DNA of 64,000 bases. Source: DATAVB01 sp036267955 (GTDB lineage Bacteria > Actinomycetota > Actinomycetes > Mycobacteriales > QHCD01). The stretch covers positions 1-64,000 of the forward strand of contig DATAVB010000086.1 of assembly GCA_036267955.1 (NCBI GenBank). The letters are read 5' to 3'. Position numbers and translations under genes: made by a program. Every line of letters begins with the position of its first letter. The first letter of the stretch is position 1. Of the stretch, positions 16,556 to 23,794 are shown piece after piece. Under the pieces are notes generated by a model that was not told the DNA's origin, did not search any database, and saw only the letters and a list, made by a program, of their open reading frames with translations.

Positions 16556-17413
16556 TCAGCTGCCGGACTGGGGCGGGCCGGCGTCGACCCACTCGCCGGT
16601 GCTCGGGTCGACGTACTGCACATCGACGACCTGCCCGGTGGAGTCCTCGATCTCCGCCACGTCGGCCTGGCCGTCATGATTGGTGTCGCCCGCCAGCACG
16701 GTGTCGCCGTCAGAAAGATGCACCTGTGCAACGGCATTGCCGCTGCTGTCGTACTGCGCGGCCTCGGTGTACTCCTGACCGTCGACCTGGATCGAGACCG
16801 TCGGACCGTTCGTGCCGTCGGTGCCCGCTGCCGTGGTGCCCGCTGCCGTGGTGCCCGCTGCCGTGGTGGTCGTGTCGGTGGTCGTGTCGGTGGTCGTATC
16901 GGTGCCACCGGTCGCCTCGCGGTCCACCTCCCAATGGCCGTCGCCGTCGGATTCCGACACCGCGATGGGCTGGCCGCTGGCGTCGTATTCGATTGCGATA
17001 TCGGCCTTTCCGTCACCGTCGGAGTCGCCCACGAGGATCATTCCGTTTCCTTCATGGATCACGGCAGCGTCGAGGTGGCCGTCATGGTCGACGTCGATGG
17101 TGGCGGGCAGTTCGTACTCCTGGCCGTTCACGTCAAGTTGGATTTCGCTTCCGGACGACGTCGTCGAGGTACCGGAGTCGCCGTTTGAGTCGCCACTGGA
17201 GTCGCCACTGGAGTCGCCACTGGAGTCATAGCCGGTGGTGCCCGCAGTGGCCGGGTCGTCCGATCCGGCGCCGGTTCCGGAGTCGTCGTTGGCGACCATC
17301 CCGTAGTGGCTGTCGTCGCCCGCGCTGAAGCCAGTCGAGTCGTCGGTCGCATCCAGCGGACCTTCGGCAGCTGGCTCGTCGACGGTGTCGAAGCTGCCGT
17401 CGTGTCCGTCCAT
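16556..17413 (-). CDS. Acidic Ser/Asp/Thr-rich repeat protein, module order B-A
   Basis: This 285-residue paralogue of the protein at 15277-16290 shares HYGMVANDDSG near residue 37. Module B comes first (about 80-150: DVDHDGHLDAA, DSDGDGKAD, SDGDGHWEVD), then a Thr/Ala-rich repeat linker (DTTTDTTTDTTT, AAGTTAAGT), then module A (about 195-275: YTEAAQYD, DGDTVLAGDTNHDGQAD, TGEWVDAG). The module order is thus reversed relative to its neighbour. ATG 17413 has GGGAG 6 bases upstream. The DxDxDG loops suggest metal binding; the function is unknown. Confidence 0.75.
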   Translation of the reverse strand: MDGHDGSFDTVDEPAAEGPLDATDDSTGFSAGDDSHYGMVANDDSGTGAGSDDPATAGTTGYDSSGDSSGDSSGDSNGDSGTSTTSSGSEIQLDVNGQEYELPATIDVDHDGHLDAAVIHEGNGMILVGDSDGDGKADIAIEYDASGQPIAVSESDGDGHWEVDREATGGTDTTTDTTTDTTTTAAGTTAAGTTAAGTDGTNGPTVSIQVDGQEYTEAAQYDSSGNAVAQVHLSDGDTVLAGDTNHDGQADVAEIEDSTGQVVDVQYVDPSTGEWVDAGPPQSGS

Positions 17414-17451
17414 GGTGAACTCCCTAGTTGCGGTGACGTAAGGTTGCGGCC

Positions 17452-17496
17452 ACGCTAAGCGGCTCACCCGCCGCGTTGTATCGCGGAATCGTGCCA
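17452..17496 (-). promoter_or_regulatory. Shared upstream element of acidic repeat gene (B-A)
   Basis: TGGCACGA starts at 17496 and TAGCGT at 17457 on the minus strand, the same 39-base distance as at 16340-16384. Both motifs and the spacing are conserved while the sequence between them is not. TAGCGT may be the -10 element, 44 bases before the ATG. Confidence 0.45.
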
Positions 17497-17520
17497 CCAG
17501 CAACGGATGAACAAGACACC

Positions 17521-17540
17521 GGTGTCGTTAACCCGACACC
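17521..17540. promoter_or_regulatory. Palindrome GGTGTCG-N6-CGACACC in divergent region
   Basis: Perfect 7-base arms surround TTAACC. It lies 108 bases upstream of the acidic repeat gene (-) and about 190 bases upstream of the SSWY microprotein gene (+), so it may serve either or both. Confidence 0.4.
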
Positions 17541-17600
17541 GCACGCATCAGGGGATATCCGACCATAGTTCGTCGCGGTAGACCCCAGCTCTCGCGTTAC

Positions 17601-17628
17601 TGCTTTGTCCGCTCTGCCGGACAAAGCA
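17601..17628. promoter_or_regulatory. Perfect hairpin between divergent accessory genes
   Basis: TGCTTTGTCCG and CGGACAAAGCA are 11-base perfect arms with a 6-base loop. It is 99 bases before the microprotein ATG. No T-run follows on either strand, so an operator or leader hairpin is more likely than a terminator. Confidence 0.45.
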
Positions 17629-17726
17629 CAGCTATTTCGGTCACTATTTCCTGGATGTGTGCCGAATCTCGGCTACTGCGGCATTATTTCCCTTGGCCGT
17701 TTTCTCTTTAGTGCAAGGAGCCCCCC

Positions 17727-17894
17727 ATGACCACCAACACCACCCCTGCCACCCAGTTCGTCTCAGCCGCAGACGGCAGCAGCTGGTATTCAGTTGCTGG
17801 CACTGACGGCTCGAGCTGGTATTCAGTTGCTGGCAGTGACGGTTCAAGCTGGTACTCGGTTGCTGGCAGTGACGGTTCGAGCTGGTACGTCTAA
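17727..17894 (+). CDS. 55-residue microprotein with four 11-residue SSWY repeats
   Basis: ATG 17727 has the ribosome site AAGGAG 7 bases upstream. The product has a Thr-rich start of about 14 residues, then four copies of the unit DGSSWYSVAGS/T with period 11 (Trp at 20, 31, 42 and 53), ending in WYV. The DNA copies differ almost only at synonymous sites (TAT/TAC, TCA/TCG, GGC/GGT), with one Thr/Ser change, which indicates selection on the peptide. Codons are richer in T-ending forms than in neighbouring genes. There is no Cys, signal peptide or membrane segment. It may be a modified-peptide precursor, a structural/adhesive peptide or a secreted signal. No modifying enzyme is adjacent; the family is not recognised. 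Confidence 0.75.
   Translation: MTTNTTPATQFVSAADGSSWYSVAGTDGSSWYSVAGSDGSSWYSVAGSDGSSWYV
17772..17888 (+). repeat. Tandem 33-base repeat inside microprotein gene
   Basis: Three full 33-base units and a truncated fourth encode the SSWY repeats. Between units most differences fall at third codon positions. Confidence 0.85.
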
Positions 17895-18018
17895 CTGCCA
17901 GTCGACGTTCGCAGTCGCGCACGCTGTCGCTGAACCTGGTCGATTGTCGGCGTGAGGTAGCCTTCATTCGGCGCATGGACGATGATGTCTGTCGTCTCGG
18001 TCAGCCGATGGAGGGCGT

Positions 18019-20592
18019 GTGCGTTCGCGACTGAGCCTTCGGCGATTGTGGACCCGGCACGCCGGGCGTGCTCGGTGGTGCCTGTACGGTGCGCCGGCGG
18101 TGGCTGCCGCGGCAATCTGGTGGCTGTTCGCGTTCGACGGTCCGGTCGGCAATTGGACCGCGATCATTCTGGTCACGGCCGGATCTGTTGTCGCCGAGCG
18201 CACACAACTGTTCATCGTTGTGCGCAAACAAACTGTTGCGCTCTCGGTAAACGATATTCCGCTGACCGTGGGGCTGCTGGCCCTGTCGCCGCTTTCGCTG
18301 CTGATATCCCGGGTGGTGGCGAAATGCGTGATCCTCGTGCTGCGCCGACCCGGCACCGGAAAGTCCGTCTTCAACCTGGGCGTCGAGGCGCTCGAGGTCG
18401 CGGTCGCGGCAACCGTCGCGCACTCCCTGTCGACCCTGCATTCAGTGCAGGAGCCGGCGACCTGGGGTGCGATCTTCGTTGGCGTCGCCGCCGCGGATGT
18501 CACGAGCGCGGCGCTCGTCGCATTGGCGATCAGGGTGACAGAAGTGCACCTGGACCGCCGGCAGGTCGCATCGCTCTTCGTGCCGGCCTTTGTCGTCGGC
18601 CTCATCGACACGACGCTCGGCCTGGTGGGCGTGCTGGTCATGTCGGTCAATCGGTGGGCGGGCAGCCTGCTGGTCCTCGTAATCGTGGTGTTCTATTTCG
18701 CTCACCGCGCATACGGCAGGTTCCTGGCGCAGCACGAACGACTCGAACAGGTCTATGCATTCAGCCGTCGGGTCGAAGCCTCCCGGCCCGAGCCTGAGGC
18801 CATTGGCCCATTGCTCGAATTCATTCGCGAGACCCTCAATGCGCGCGAAGTCACACTGATTCTGGCGCTCGGCGATCCTGACGAAGGCGATCCAACCGAG
18901 GAGACGCCCCTCAGAATTGTCACCGTGGGTACAGATGGCAAACCGGAATGGACGCAGACGGTAGTGGCCGGCGAACCGCTGCGCCAGGTGGTATTCGCCG
19001 ACGGGCGGAGCCGGCTGGTGTCCACCCGGAGTGGCCACATCGACCAACTGTGGGCCGATGCGATGGTCGCGCGGAATGCCACCGAGGTGATTCTCGCGCC
19101 ATTGCGTACCCACGACCGGGTCTGGGGAGTGGTCGAGGCGACCGATCGGCAGGTGAAATTCGCCGCCTTCACCCCTGAGGAGGTTCGGCTGCTCGACAAC
19201 CTGGCGCGCCACCTCGCGGCCGCCGTGGAGAACCAGGGCTTGGTGGAACGGCTGCGCCTGCAGGCCTTTACCGATCCGCTCACCGGAATGCCGAACCGGG
19301 TGCGGTTCGAGGCCGATGTCACCGAGGCGCTCGAGGCCGCCGAGCCGGAGGATCTCCTGGGAATCGCGGTGTTCGGCGTGGACGCGGTCAAGTCGGTCAA
19401 CGACACTCTCGGGCACGAAGCCGGTGACCAGCTGGTGACAGCTGTCGCGACCCGGCTGACGTCACTGGCTGGTGAGACGGTCCGGGTCGCCCGGATCGGT
19501 GGCAACGCGTTCGCTCTCCTGCTGCACGACTCAGATCTCGCCGCGCTGCAGGAGCAACTGCGACTGTGGCACGAGCGGCTGCATCCGCCCTGCCCGGCCG
19601 GCGACGTGACGATCGAGCTCGCACTTTCCGGTGGTCTCGCGGTCGCGCCGATTCACGGCTCCAATGCCGCGGAGTTGTTGCAGCGGGCCACGGTGGCGCT
19701 GGAGTCGGCCCGCAACACCGGCCAGCCGGTGGTCAGCTACGTCGCCGCCATGGAGCACGGCAGCCTGCGCCGCCTGCAGTTGGCCACCGACCTGCGTGCC
19801 GCGCTGTCGGACAATCAGCTGCGGCTGCACTATCAGCCCAAGGTGGCCCTGGACGGCAATGCGGTCGTCGGGGTCGAGGCGCTGTTGCGCTGGGAGCATC
19901 CCGAATACGGCAATGTCCCGCCGGACGAGTTCATCCCGCTGGCCGAGCGCACCGGACTGATCGGGCCGCTGACCACCTTTGTTCTCGGTACGGCGCTGCG
20001 CCAGTGCCGCAGCTGGCTGGAGCGCGACCTGCGGATCGGGGTGGCGGTCAACCTCTCGGTCCGCAGCCTGCTCGATCCTGAGCTGGTCCCGCGCATCTCG
20101 ACCTTGCTGGCCGAGATCGACGTGCCGTCGGAACTGTTGACGTTGGAGATCACCGAGGGAACGGTGATGGCCGACCCGGACCGGGCGCTGCCCGTGCTGC
20201 ACCGGCTGCGTGGGCTCGGGATACAGCTGGCCGTCGACGACTTCGGCACCGGGTATTCCTCACTGGCGTACCTGCGGCACCTGCCCGTCGACGACGTGAA
20301 GATCGACAAGGCCTTCGTACTCGGAATGGGCACCGGCGAGGAAGATCTGGCAATCGTGCGGGCGATCGTCGAGCTGTGCCACAGCCTCCGGTTCACCGTG
20401 GTCGCGGAGGGGGTCGAGGACGAGCTGACCCGCGATCTGCTGCGGGGCATGGGATGCGACGCCGTACAGGGTTATCTGGTCAGTCGACCGCTGCCGACGG
20501 ACCGGTTCGACGCCTGGCACGACACCTGGTTGGCGGCGCACGAGGAGCGGCCGGAGACGGTGCGCCGGTTGCACGTCTCGGGCGGCTCCTGA
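18019..20592 (+). CDS. Membrane GAF-GGDEF-EAL protein, degenerate GGDEF, intact EAL
   Basis: This 857-residue cyclic-di-GMP protein has a membrane domain of about six to seven segments (residues 20-230), a GAF-like sensor domain (about 245-405), a GGDEF domain (about 417-575) and an EAL domain (about 585-840). The GGDEF signature reads GGNAF, so cyclase activity is doubtful. The EAL domain keeps EALLRW (about 619), NLSVRS, EITEG, DDFGTGYSS (about 740), K.DK and AEGVED, so it should hydrolyse c-di-GMP. GTG 18019 has GGAGGG close upstream. It follows the microprotein gene by 124 bases on the same strand. Confidence 0.9.
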   Translation: MRSRLSLRRLWTRHAGRARWCLYGAPAVAAAAIWWLFAFDGPVGNWTAIILVTAGSVVAERTQLFIVVRKQTVALSVNDIPLTVGLLALSPLSLLISRVVAKCVILVLRRPGTGKSVFNLGVEALEVAVAATVAHSLSTLHSVQEPATWGAIFVGVAAADVTSAALVALAIRVTEVHLDRRQVASLFVPAFVVGLIDTTLGLVGVLVMSVNRWAGSLLVLVIVVFYFAHRAYGRFLAQHERLEQVYAFSRRVEASRPEPEAIGPLLEFIRETLNAREVTLILALGDPDEGDPTEETPLRIVTVGTDGKPEWTQTVVAGEPLRQVVFADGRSRLVSTRSGHIDQLWADAMVARNATEVILAPLRTHDRVWGVVEATDRQVKFAAFTPEEVRLLDNLARHLAAAVENQGLVERLRLQAFTDPLTGMPNRVRFEADVTEALEAAEPEDLLGIAVFGVDAVKSVNDTLGHEAGDQLVTAVATRLTSLAGETVRVARIGGNAFALLLHDSDLAALQEQLRLWHERLHPPCPAGDVTIELALSGGLAVAPIHGSNAAELLQRATVALESARNTGQPVVSYVAAMEHGSLRRLQLATDLRAALSDNQLRLHYQPKVALDGNAVVGVEALLRWEHPEYGNVPPDEFIPLAERTGLIGPLTTFVLGTALRQCRSWLERDLRIGVAVNLSVRSLLDPELVPRISTLLAEIDVPSELLTLEITEGTVMADPDRALPVLHRLRGLGIQLAVDDFGTGYSSLAYLRHLPVDDVKIDKAFVLGMGTGEEDLAIVRAIVELCHSLRFTVVAEGVEDELTRDLLRGMGCDAVQGYLVSRPLPTDRFDAWHDTWLAAHEERPETVRRLHVSGGS

Positions 20593-20661
20593 CCCACCCG
20601 GGACCGGTTTTCTCCCGGCCCGGTGCGCCGTGTACCCTCACAGGGCCTGGTTACGGGCAAT

Positions 20662-20734
20662 GCCCTCTTAGCTCAGTCGGCAGAGCGTCTCCATGGTAAG
20701 GAGAAGGTCTAGGGTTCGATTCCCTAAGAGGGCT
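20662..20734 (+). tRNA. tRNA-Thr (GGT)
   Basis: The cloverleaf folds fully: acceptor GCCCTCT with AGAGGGC, D stem GCTC/GAGC, anticodon stem TCTCC/GGAGA with loop ATGGTAA, giving anticodon GGT, and a T arm with GGTTCGATTCC. No CCA is encoded. Confidence 0.95.
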
Positions 20735-20764
20735 CGACGGCGCCAGGACCCGGGTGCCGCCCGA

Positions 20765-20841
20765 GGCGGAGTAGCTCAGTCTGGCAGAGCAAGCGGCTCA
20801 TAATCGCTGTGTCGCCGGTTCAAGTCCGGCCTCCGCTACCA
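20765..20841 (+). tRNA. tRNA-Met (CAT)
   Basis: The acceptor GGCGGAG pairs with CTCCGCT (first pair G-T), D stem is GCTC/GAGC, and the anticodon loop CTCATAA gives CAT. The first pair is a wobble rather than the mismatch typical of initiator tRNA, so elongator Met is likely. CCA is encoded at 20839-20841. Confidence 0.92.
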
Positions 20842-20925
20842 CGCTGACGTGACGGCTGCGCCGCCGTCAGTTATCGTTGCAGATCGTTCACCCGTACCAC
20901 CACTTCCCGCGAAAGGCATGCCGCT

Positions 20926-21090
20926 GTGGCCGCCACCGATATCCGTCCGAAGGTCACGCTGGCCTGCGAGGTGTGCAAGAACCGCAACTACATCACCCGG
21001 AAGAACCGGCGCAACGACCCGGACCGCCTGGAGATGAAGAAGTTCTGCGCCAACTGCGGCAAGCACCAGGCGCACCGCGAGACCCGCTGA
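20926..21090 (+). CDS. rpmG: 50S ribosomal protein L33
   Basis: This 54-residue protein is below usual ORF cut-offs. It begins MAATDIRPKVTLACEVCKNR and has two CxxC pairs (CEVC, CANC), the zinc-binding form of L33. GTG 20926 has AAAGG about 9 bases upstream. The position between tRNA-Met and hadA matches rpmG2 of Mycobacterium. Confidence 0.95.
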   Translation: MAATDIRPKVTLACEVCKNRNYITRKNRRNDPDRLEMKKFCANCGKHQAHRETR

Positions 21091-21101
21091 CCTGACCGCC
21101 G

Positions 21102-21548
21102 GTGGCTCTCGACGCGACCTTCATCGGACGCAGCTATCCGCCGACCGAGCCGTACGAGGTCGGCCGCGCCAAGATCGCCGAGTTCGCCGACGCGGTCGGC
21201 GACCCCAACCCGATCTACCGGGACGCCGCGGCGGCCCGGGCGGTCGGGCACGACGACGTGATCGCGCCGCCGACCTTTGCGTTCCTGTTCACCTTCCGCG
21301 CCGCGCGCGCGTTGATCGACGACCCGGCGCTCGGGCTCGATTATTCGCGGGTGGTGCACGGCGAGCAGCGGTTCGTCTACGACCGACCGGTGCGGGCCGG
21401 CGACCAGCTCGTCACCACGGTCACCGTGGAGAACATCCGGACCGCCGCCGGCAACGACATGGTCACCAGCCGCAGCGACGTCAGCACCATCGACGGCGAG
21501 CACGTTCTGACCGCCTATTCGACGCTGGTCGCCCGGGGGACCGCCTGA
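21102..21548 (+). CDS. hadA: HadA-like (3R)-hydroxyacyl dehydratase subunit (MaoC N-type hot-dog)
   Basis: This 148-residue hot-dog protein corresponds to HadA, the substrate-binding partner of the FAS-II dehydratase HadAB. It shows the family start YPPTEPYEVGRAKIAEFA and DPNPIYRD, where the hydratase His is missing, as expected for the non-catalytic subunit. GTG 21102 lies 11 bases after rpmG. It overlaps hadB by one base. Synteny with Mycobacterium supports the name; in non-mycolate bacteria the real substrate is uncertain. Confidence 0.82.
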   Translation: MALDATFIGRSYPPTEPYEVGRAKIAEFADAVGDPNPIYRDAAAARAVGHDDVIAPPTFAFLFTFRAARALIDDPALGLDYSRVVHGEQRFVYDRPVRAGDQLVTTVTVENIRTAAGNDMVTSRSDVSTIDGEHVLTAYSTLVARGTA

Positions 21549-21964
21549 TGCCGTCGTACGACAGCGTGTCCGTCGGCGACGAACTGCCGACCACCACTTT
21601 CCCCATTGACCGCGCCACGTTGGTCCGGTACGCCGGGGCCTCGCTGGACTTCAACCCGATTCATTGGAACGAGCGGTTCGCCACCTCGGTCGGCCTGCCG
21701 GACGTCATCGCGCACGGGATGCTCACCATGGCCGAGGCGGTCCGGGTCGTGACCGACTGGACCGGCGATCCGGGCGCCATCGTCGAGTACGGCGTGCGGT
21801 TCTCCCGGCCGGTCGTGGTGCCGCACGACACCGGCGCTGAATTAACCGTCACCGGGAAGGTGACTGACAAGCGGGACGACGGCACGGTCGTTGTCACCCT
21901 GACCGCCCGCAGCGGCGACGTGAAGGTGCTGGCAATGGCCCGTGCCACCGTACGACTGGGCTAA
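21548..21964 (+). CDS. hadB: HadB-like (3R)-hydroxyacyl dehydratase catalytic subunit
   Basis: This 138-residue MaoC-type protein keeps the hydratase-2 motif with catalytic Asp and His (LDFNPIHWNERFA, about residues 33-45) and GMLTMA. It forms the active heterodimer with HadA, dehydrating 3-hydroxyacyl thioesters. The ATG shares its A with the hadA stop (TGATG). No hadC follows, unlike in Mycobacterium. Confidence 0.85.
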   Translation: MPSYDSVSVGDELPTTTFPIDRATLVRYAGASLDFNPIHWNERFATSVGLPDVIAHGMLTMAEAVRVVTDWTGDPGAIVEYGVRFSRPVVVPHDTGAELTVTGKVTDKRDDGTVVVTLTARSGDVKVLAMARATVRLG

Positions 21965-22000
21965 CGACCGGCGTGATTGGCAAAATCTCGTTGGGTTGAC

Positions 22001-22018
22001 TTGTGGCGCACGCCACAA
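22001..22018. promoter_or_regulatory. Palindrome TTGTGGCG-CA-CGCCACAA
   Basis: Perfect 8-base arms surround a 2-base centre, 66 bases before the small broken gene at 22084. TTGACT (21996-22001) overlaps its left edge and could be a -35 element. It is probably an operator. Confidence 0.45.
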
Positions 22019-22083
22019 CTGTTGATCATCGTCGGCGCCACTCCGGCTCGCCGCGCTCCACCACCCAGGAGGGTGATCGCCCG

Positions 22084-22296
22084 ATGGTCAACATTGACAA
22101 AGCAGTCGACAAGGCCTAGGAGACGAAGTCGATCAAGGACATCCTGGCCGCGCCGCCATCGGCGCTGGCGGGATTGACCGAGAAGCATGACGAGGTGTTG
22201 GCTTCGCTCGGCGTGAAAACGGTGGAGCAACTGGGCTCCTGGAAGTACGCCGAGGTGGCGCGCTCGCTGGTGGCACTGGCCAAGCACGAGGCCTGA
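22084..22296 (+). pseudogene. Small conserved-type protein gene with in-frame amber codon
   Basis: ATG 22084, preceded by a strong AGGAGGGTGA site, opens a frame MVNIDKAVDKA that meets TAG at codon 12 (22117-22119). The same frame then stays open for 58 more codons to TGA 22296 (ETKSIKDILAAPPSALAGLT, then EKHDEVLASLGVKTVEQLGS, then WKYAEVARSL and the C-terminus). The whole resembles, from memory, a family of about 70-residue actinobacterial proteins starting MVN.DKA.DKA(Y/F)E, so the TAG probably replaced an aromatic codon such as TAC. Readthrough or a sequencing error are alternatives. Confidence 0.7.
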
Positions 22297-22329
22297 GACA
22301 CGGCCGTGGAGCGCGGCGGGCAGCCGCGA

Positions 22330-22359
22330 TTGGAGTCCCGCCGCGCTCCTGCGTACACT
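22330..22359 (+). promoter_or_regulatory. Candidate promoter for tRNA-Trp/secE/nusG
   Basis: TTGGAG (22330-22335) and TACACT (22354-22359) are separated by 18 bases, about 108 bases before tRNA-Trp. The same TTGGAG-18-TACTCT pattern precedes rplJ. Confidence 0.45.
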
Positions 22360-22466
22360 GCCCAAAGCCGGGGTCCGTTTGACCCTGTCTGTTGCTGCGC
22401 TGGTGACGGACGGTCGTACGCTCGGTGGTGGGTCGCGTTGGAGTTCGATGCAATGTGGCGTGCCGA

Positions 22467-22539
<73 letters not shown>

Positions 22540-22591
22540 CAATTCAGCTTCACCGAACAGCACCAGATCAGCACCGACGAGAGAGGACGCC

Positions 22592-22843
22592 GTGACGCAG
22601 ACCCGGTCGGACGCGACAAGCCCGTCGTCGCGCGCCGCCAGCAATCGCCGCGGCTCCCCGCCGGCCCGGTTGGCACGGTTCTTCCGCGAAGTCGTCGCCG
22701 AGCTGACCAAGGTGATCTGGCCGAGCCGGTCGGATCTGATCACGTACACGCTTGTCGTGATCGTCTTCGTGGCGATCATGATCGCGATCGTTGCCGGACT
22801 CGACGTCGGTTTCGCCAAGGCCGTCGTTTCGGTCTTCGGCTAG
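22592..22843 (+). CDS. secE: Preprotein translocase subunit SecE
   Basis: This 83-residue protein is the small SecE of the SecYEG channel. The amphipathic segment RFFREVVAELTKVIWPSR (about 30-47) is diagnostic, followed by one membrane segment (about 50-72). GTG 22592 has GAGAGG 5 bases upstream. It lies between tRNA-Trp and nusG, the usual order. Confidence 0.95.
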   Translation: MTQTRSDATSPSSRAASNRRGSPPARLARFFREVVAELTKVIWPSRSDLITYTLVVIVFVAIMIAIVAGLDVGFAKAVVSVFG

Positions 22844-22899
22844 GTCGGCACCACCCGGTCATAACAGTGCACCACCGATTCCAGTAGCAGGTGAGGGAA

Positions 22900-23742
22900 G
22901 TGAGCCAGGGCGTGCCCGAGATCGATGAGGCCGGCACTGTGCAGGACACGGAGCTGACCGCCGACGAGCACACCGACGTGGCTGCGCAGGACACGGTGTC
23001 CGGTGCCGGCGATGCCACGTCGCCGGAGACCGAGGTGGACTCGGCGGCCGCGGCAGATGTCGCCGAGCCGGCTGACACTGCTGAGCCGGCCGACAGTGCT
23101 GAGCCGGCTGACACTGCTGAGCCGGCCGAGGACGAACCGGTCGACCCGAGCAGCGAGCTGCGGGCGGCCCTGCGCGCGGCTCCCGGCGACTGGTACGTGG
23201 TGCACTCCTACGCCGGGTACGAGAACAAAGTGAAAGCCAACCTGGAGAACCGGATCTCCTCACTCGACATGGAGGACTTCATCTTCCAGATCGAGGTCCC
23301 GACCGAGGAGGTCACCGAGATCAAGAACGGGAAGCGCCAGCAGGTGCAGCGCAAGGTCTTCCCGGGCTACATCCTGGTGCGGATGGATCTCAACGACGAG
23401 TCGTGGGGTGCGGTTCGCAACACCCCGGGTGTCACCGGATTCGTCGGTGCCACCTCCCGGCCGTCACCGCTGAGTCTGGATGAGGTCGTCCGCATCCTGG
23501 CGCCGGCGAGCACCGAGCCGACCGCCGCAGGCGGCGGCGGTGGCCGATCCAAGCAGGCCCAGGTTGCCGTCGTCGACTTCGAGGTCGGCGAGTCGGTGAC
23601 CGTGATGGACGGTCCGTTCGCCACGCTGCCGGCCACGATCAACGAGATCGATGCCGAGCACCAGAAACTCAAGGTGCTGGTCTCGATCTTCGGCCGCGAG
23701 ACTCCGGTCGAGCTGTCCTTCGGGCAGGTCTCCAAGCTCTGA
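22900..23742 (+). CDS. nusG: Transcription termination/antitermination factor NusG
   Basis: This protein of about 280 residues has an acidic N-terminal extension of about 90 residues, including three to four EPADTA-type hexapeptide repeats. The NGN domain follows (DWYVVHSYAGYENKVKANLE; FPGYILVRM) and a C-terminal KOW domain (VGESVTVMDGPFATLPATI). NusG binds RNA polymerase and couples it to Rho or the ribosome. GTG 22900 has AGG 8 bases upstream; GTG 22891 is the alternative. It belongs to the secE-nusG-rplK-rplA string. Confidence 0.95.
   Translation: MSQGVPEIDEAGTVQDTELTADEHTDVAAQDTVSGAGDATSPETEVDSAAAADVAEPADTAEPADSAEPADTAEPAEDEPVDPSSELRAALRAAPGDWYVVHSYAGYENKVKANLENRISSLDMEDFIFQIEVPTEEVTEIKNGKRQQVQRKVFPGYILVRMDLNDESWGAVRNTPGVTGFVGATSRPSPLSLDEVVRILAPASTEPTAAGGGGGRSKQAQVAVVDFEVGESVTVMDGPFATLPATINEIDAEHQKLKVLVSIFGRETPVELSFGQVSKL
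23065..23130 (+). repeat. 18-base tandem repeat in nusG
   Basis: Three units of GAGCCGGCTGACACTGCT and a partial fourth encode EPADTA/EPADSA in the acidic N-terminal tail of NusG. Confidence 0.8.
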
Positions 23743-23794
23743 GCCGTTCCACCCGCACCAACCCAGCAACCAACCCAGCAACTCAGGAAGTCAC

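Noticed and set aside
17480..17500. TGGCACGA resembling a sigma-54 -24 element
   Set aside because: The GC expected at -12 is one base off, and actinobacteria generally lack sigma-54.
17644..17976. Minus-strand ORF with Cys/Gln/His repeats
   Set aside because: It is the antisense of the SSWY microprotein repeats; it has no ribosome site and its repeats follow from those on the plus strand.
17891..18115. Minus-strand ORF of 74 codons with a protein-like C-terminal half
   Set aside because: It overlaps the start of the GGDEF/EAL gene, has no ribosome site and matches no family I know; a gene remnant cannot be excluded.
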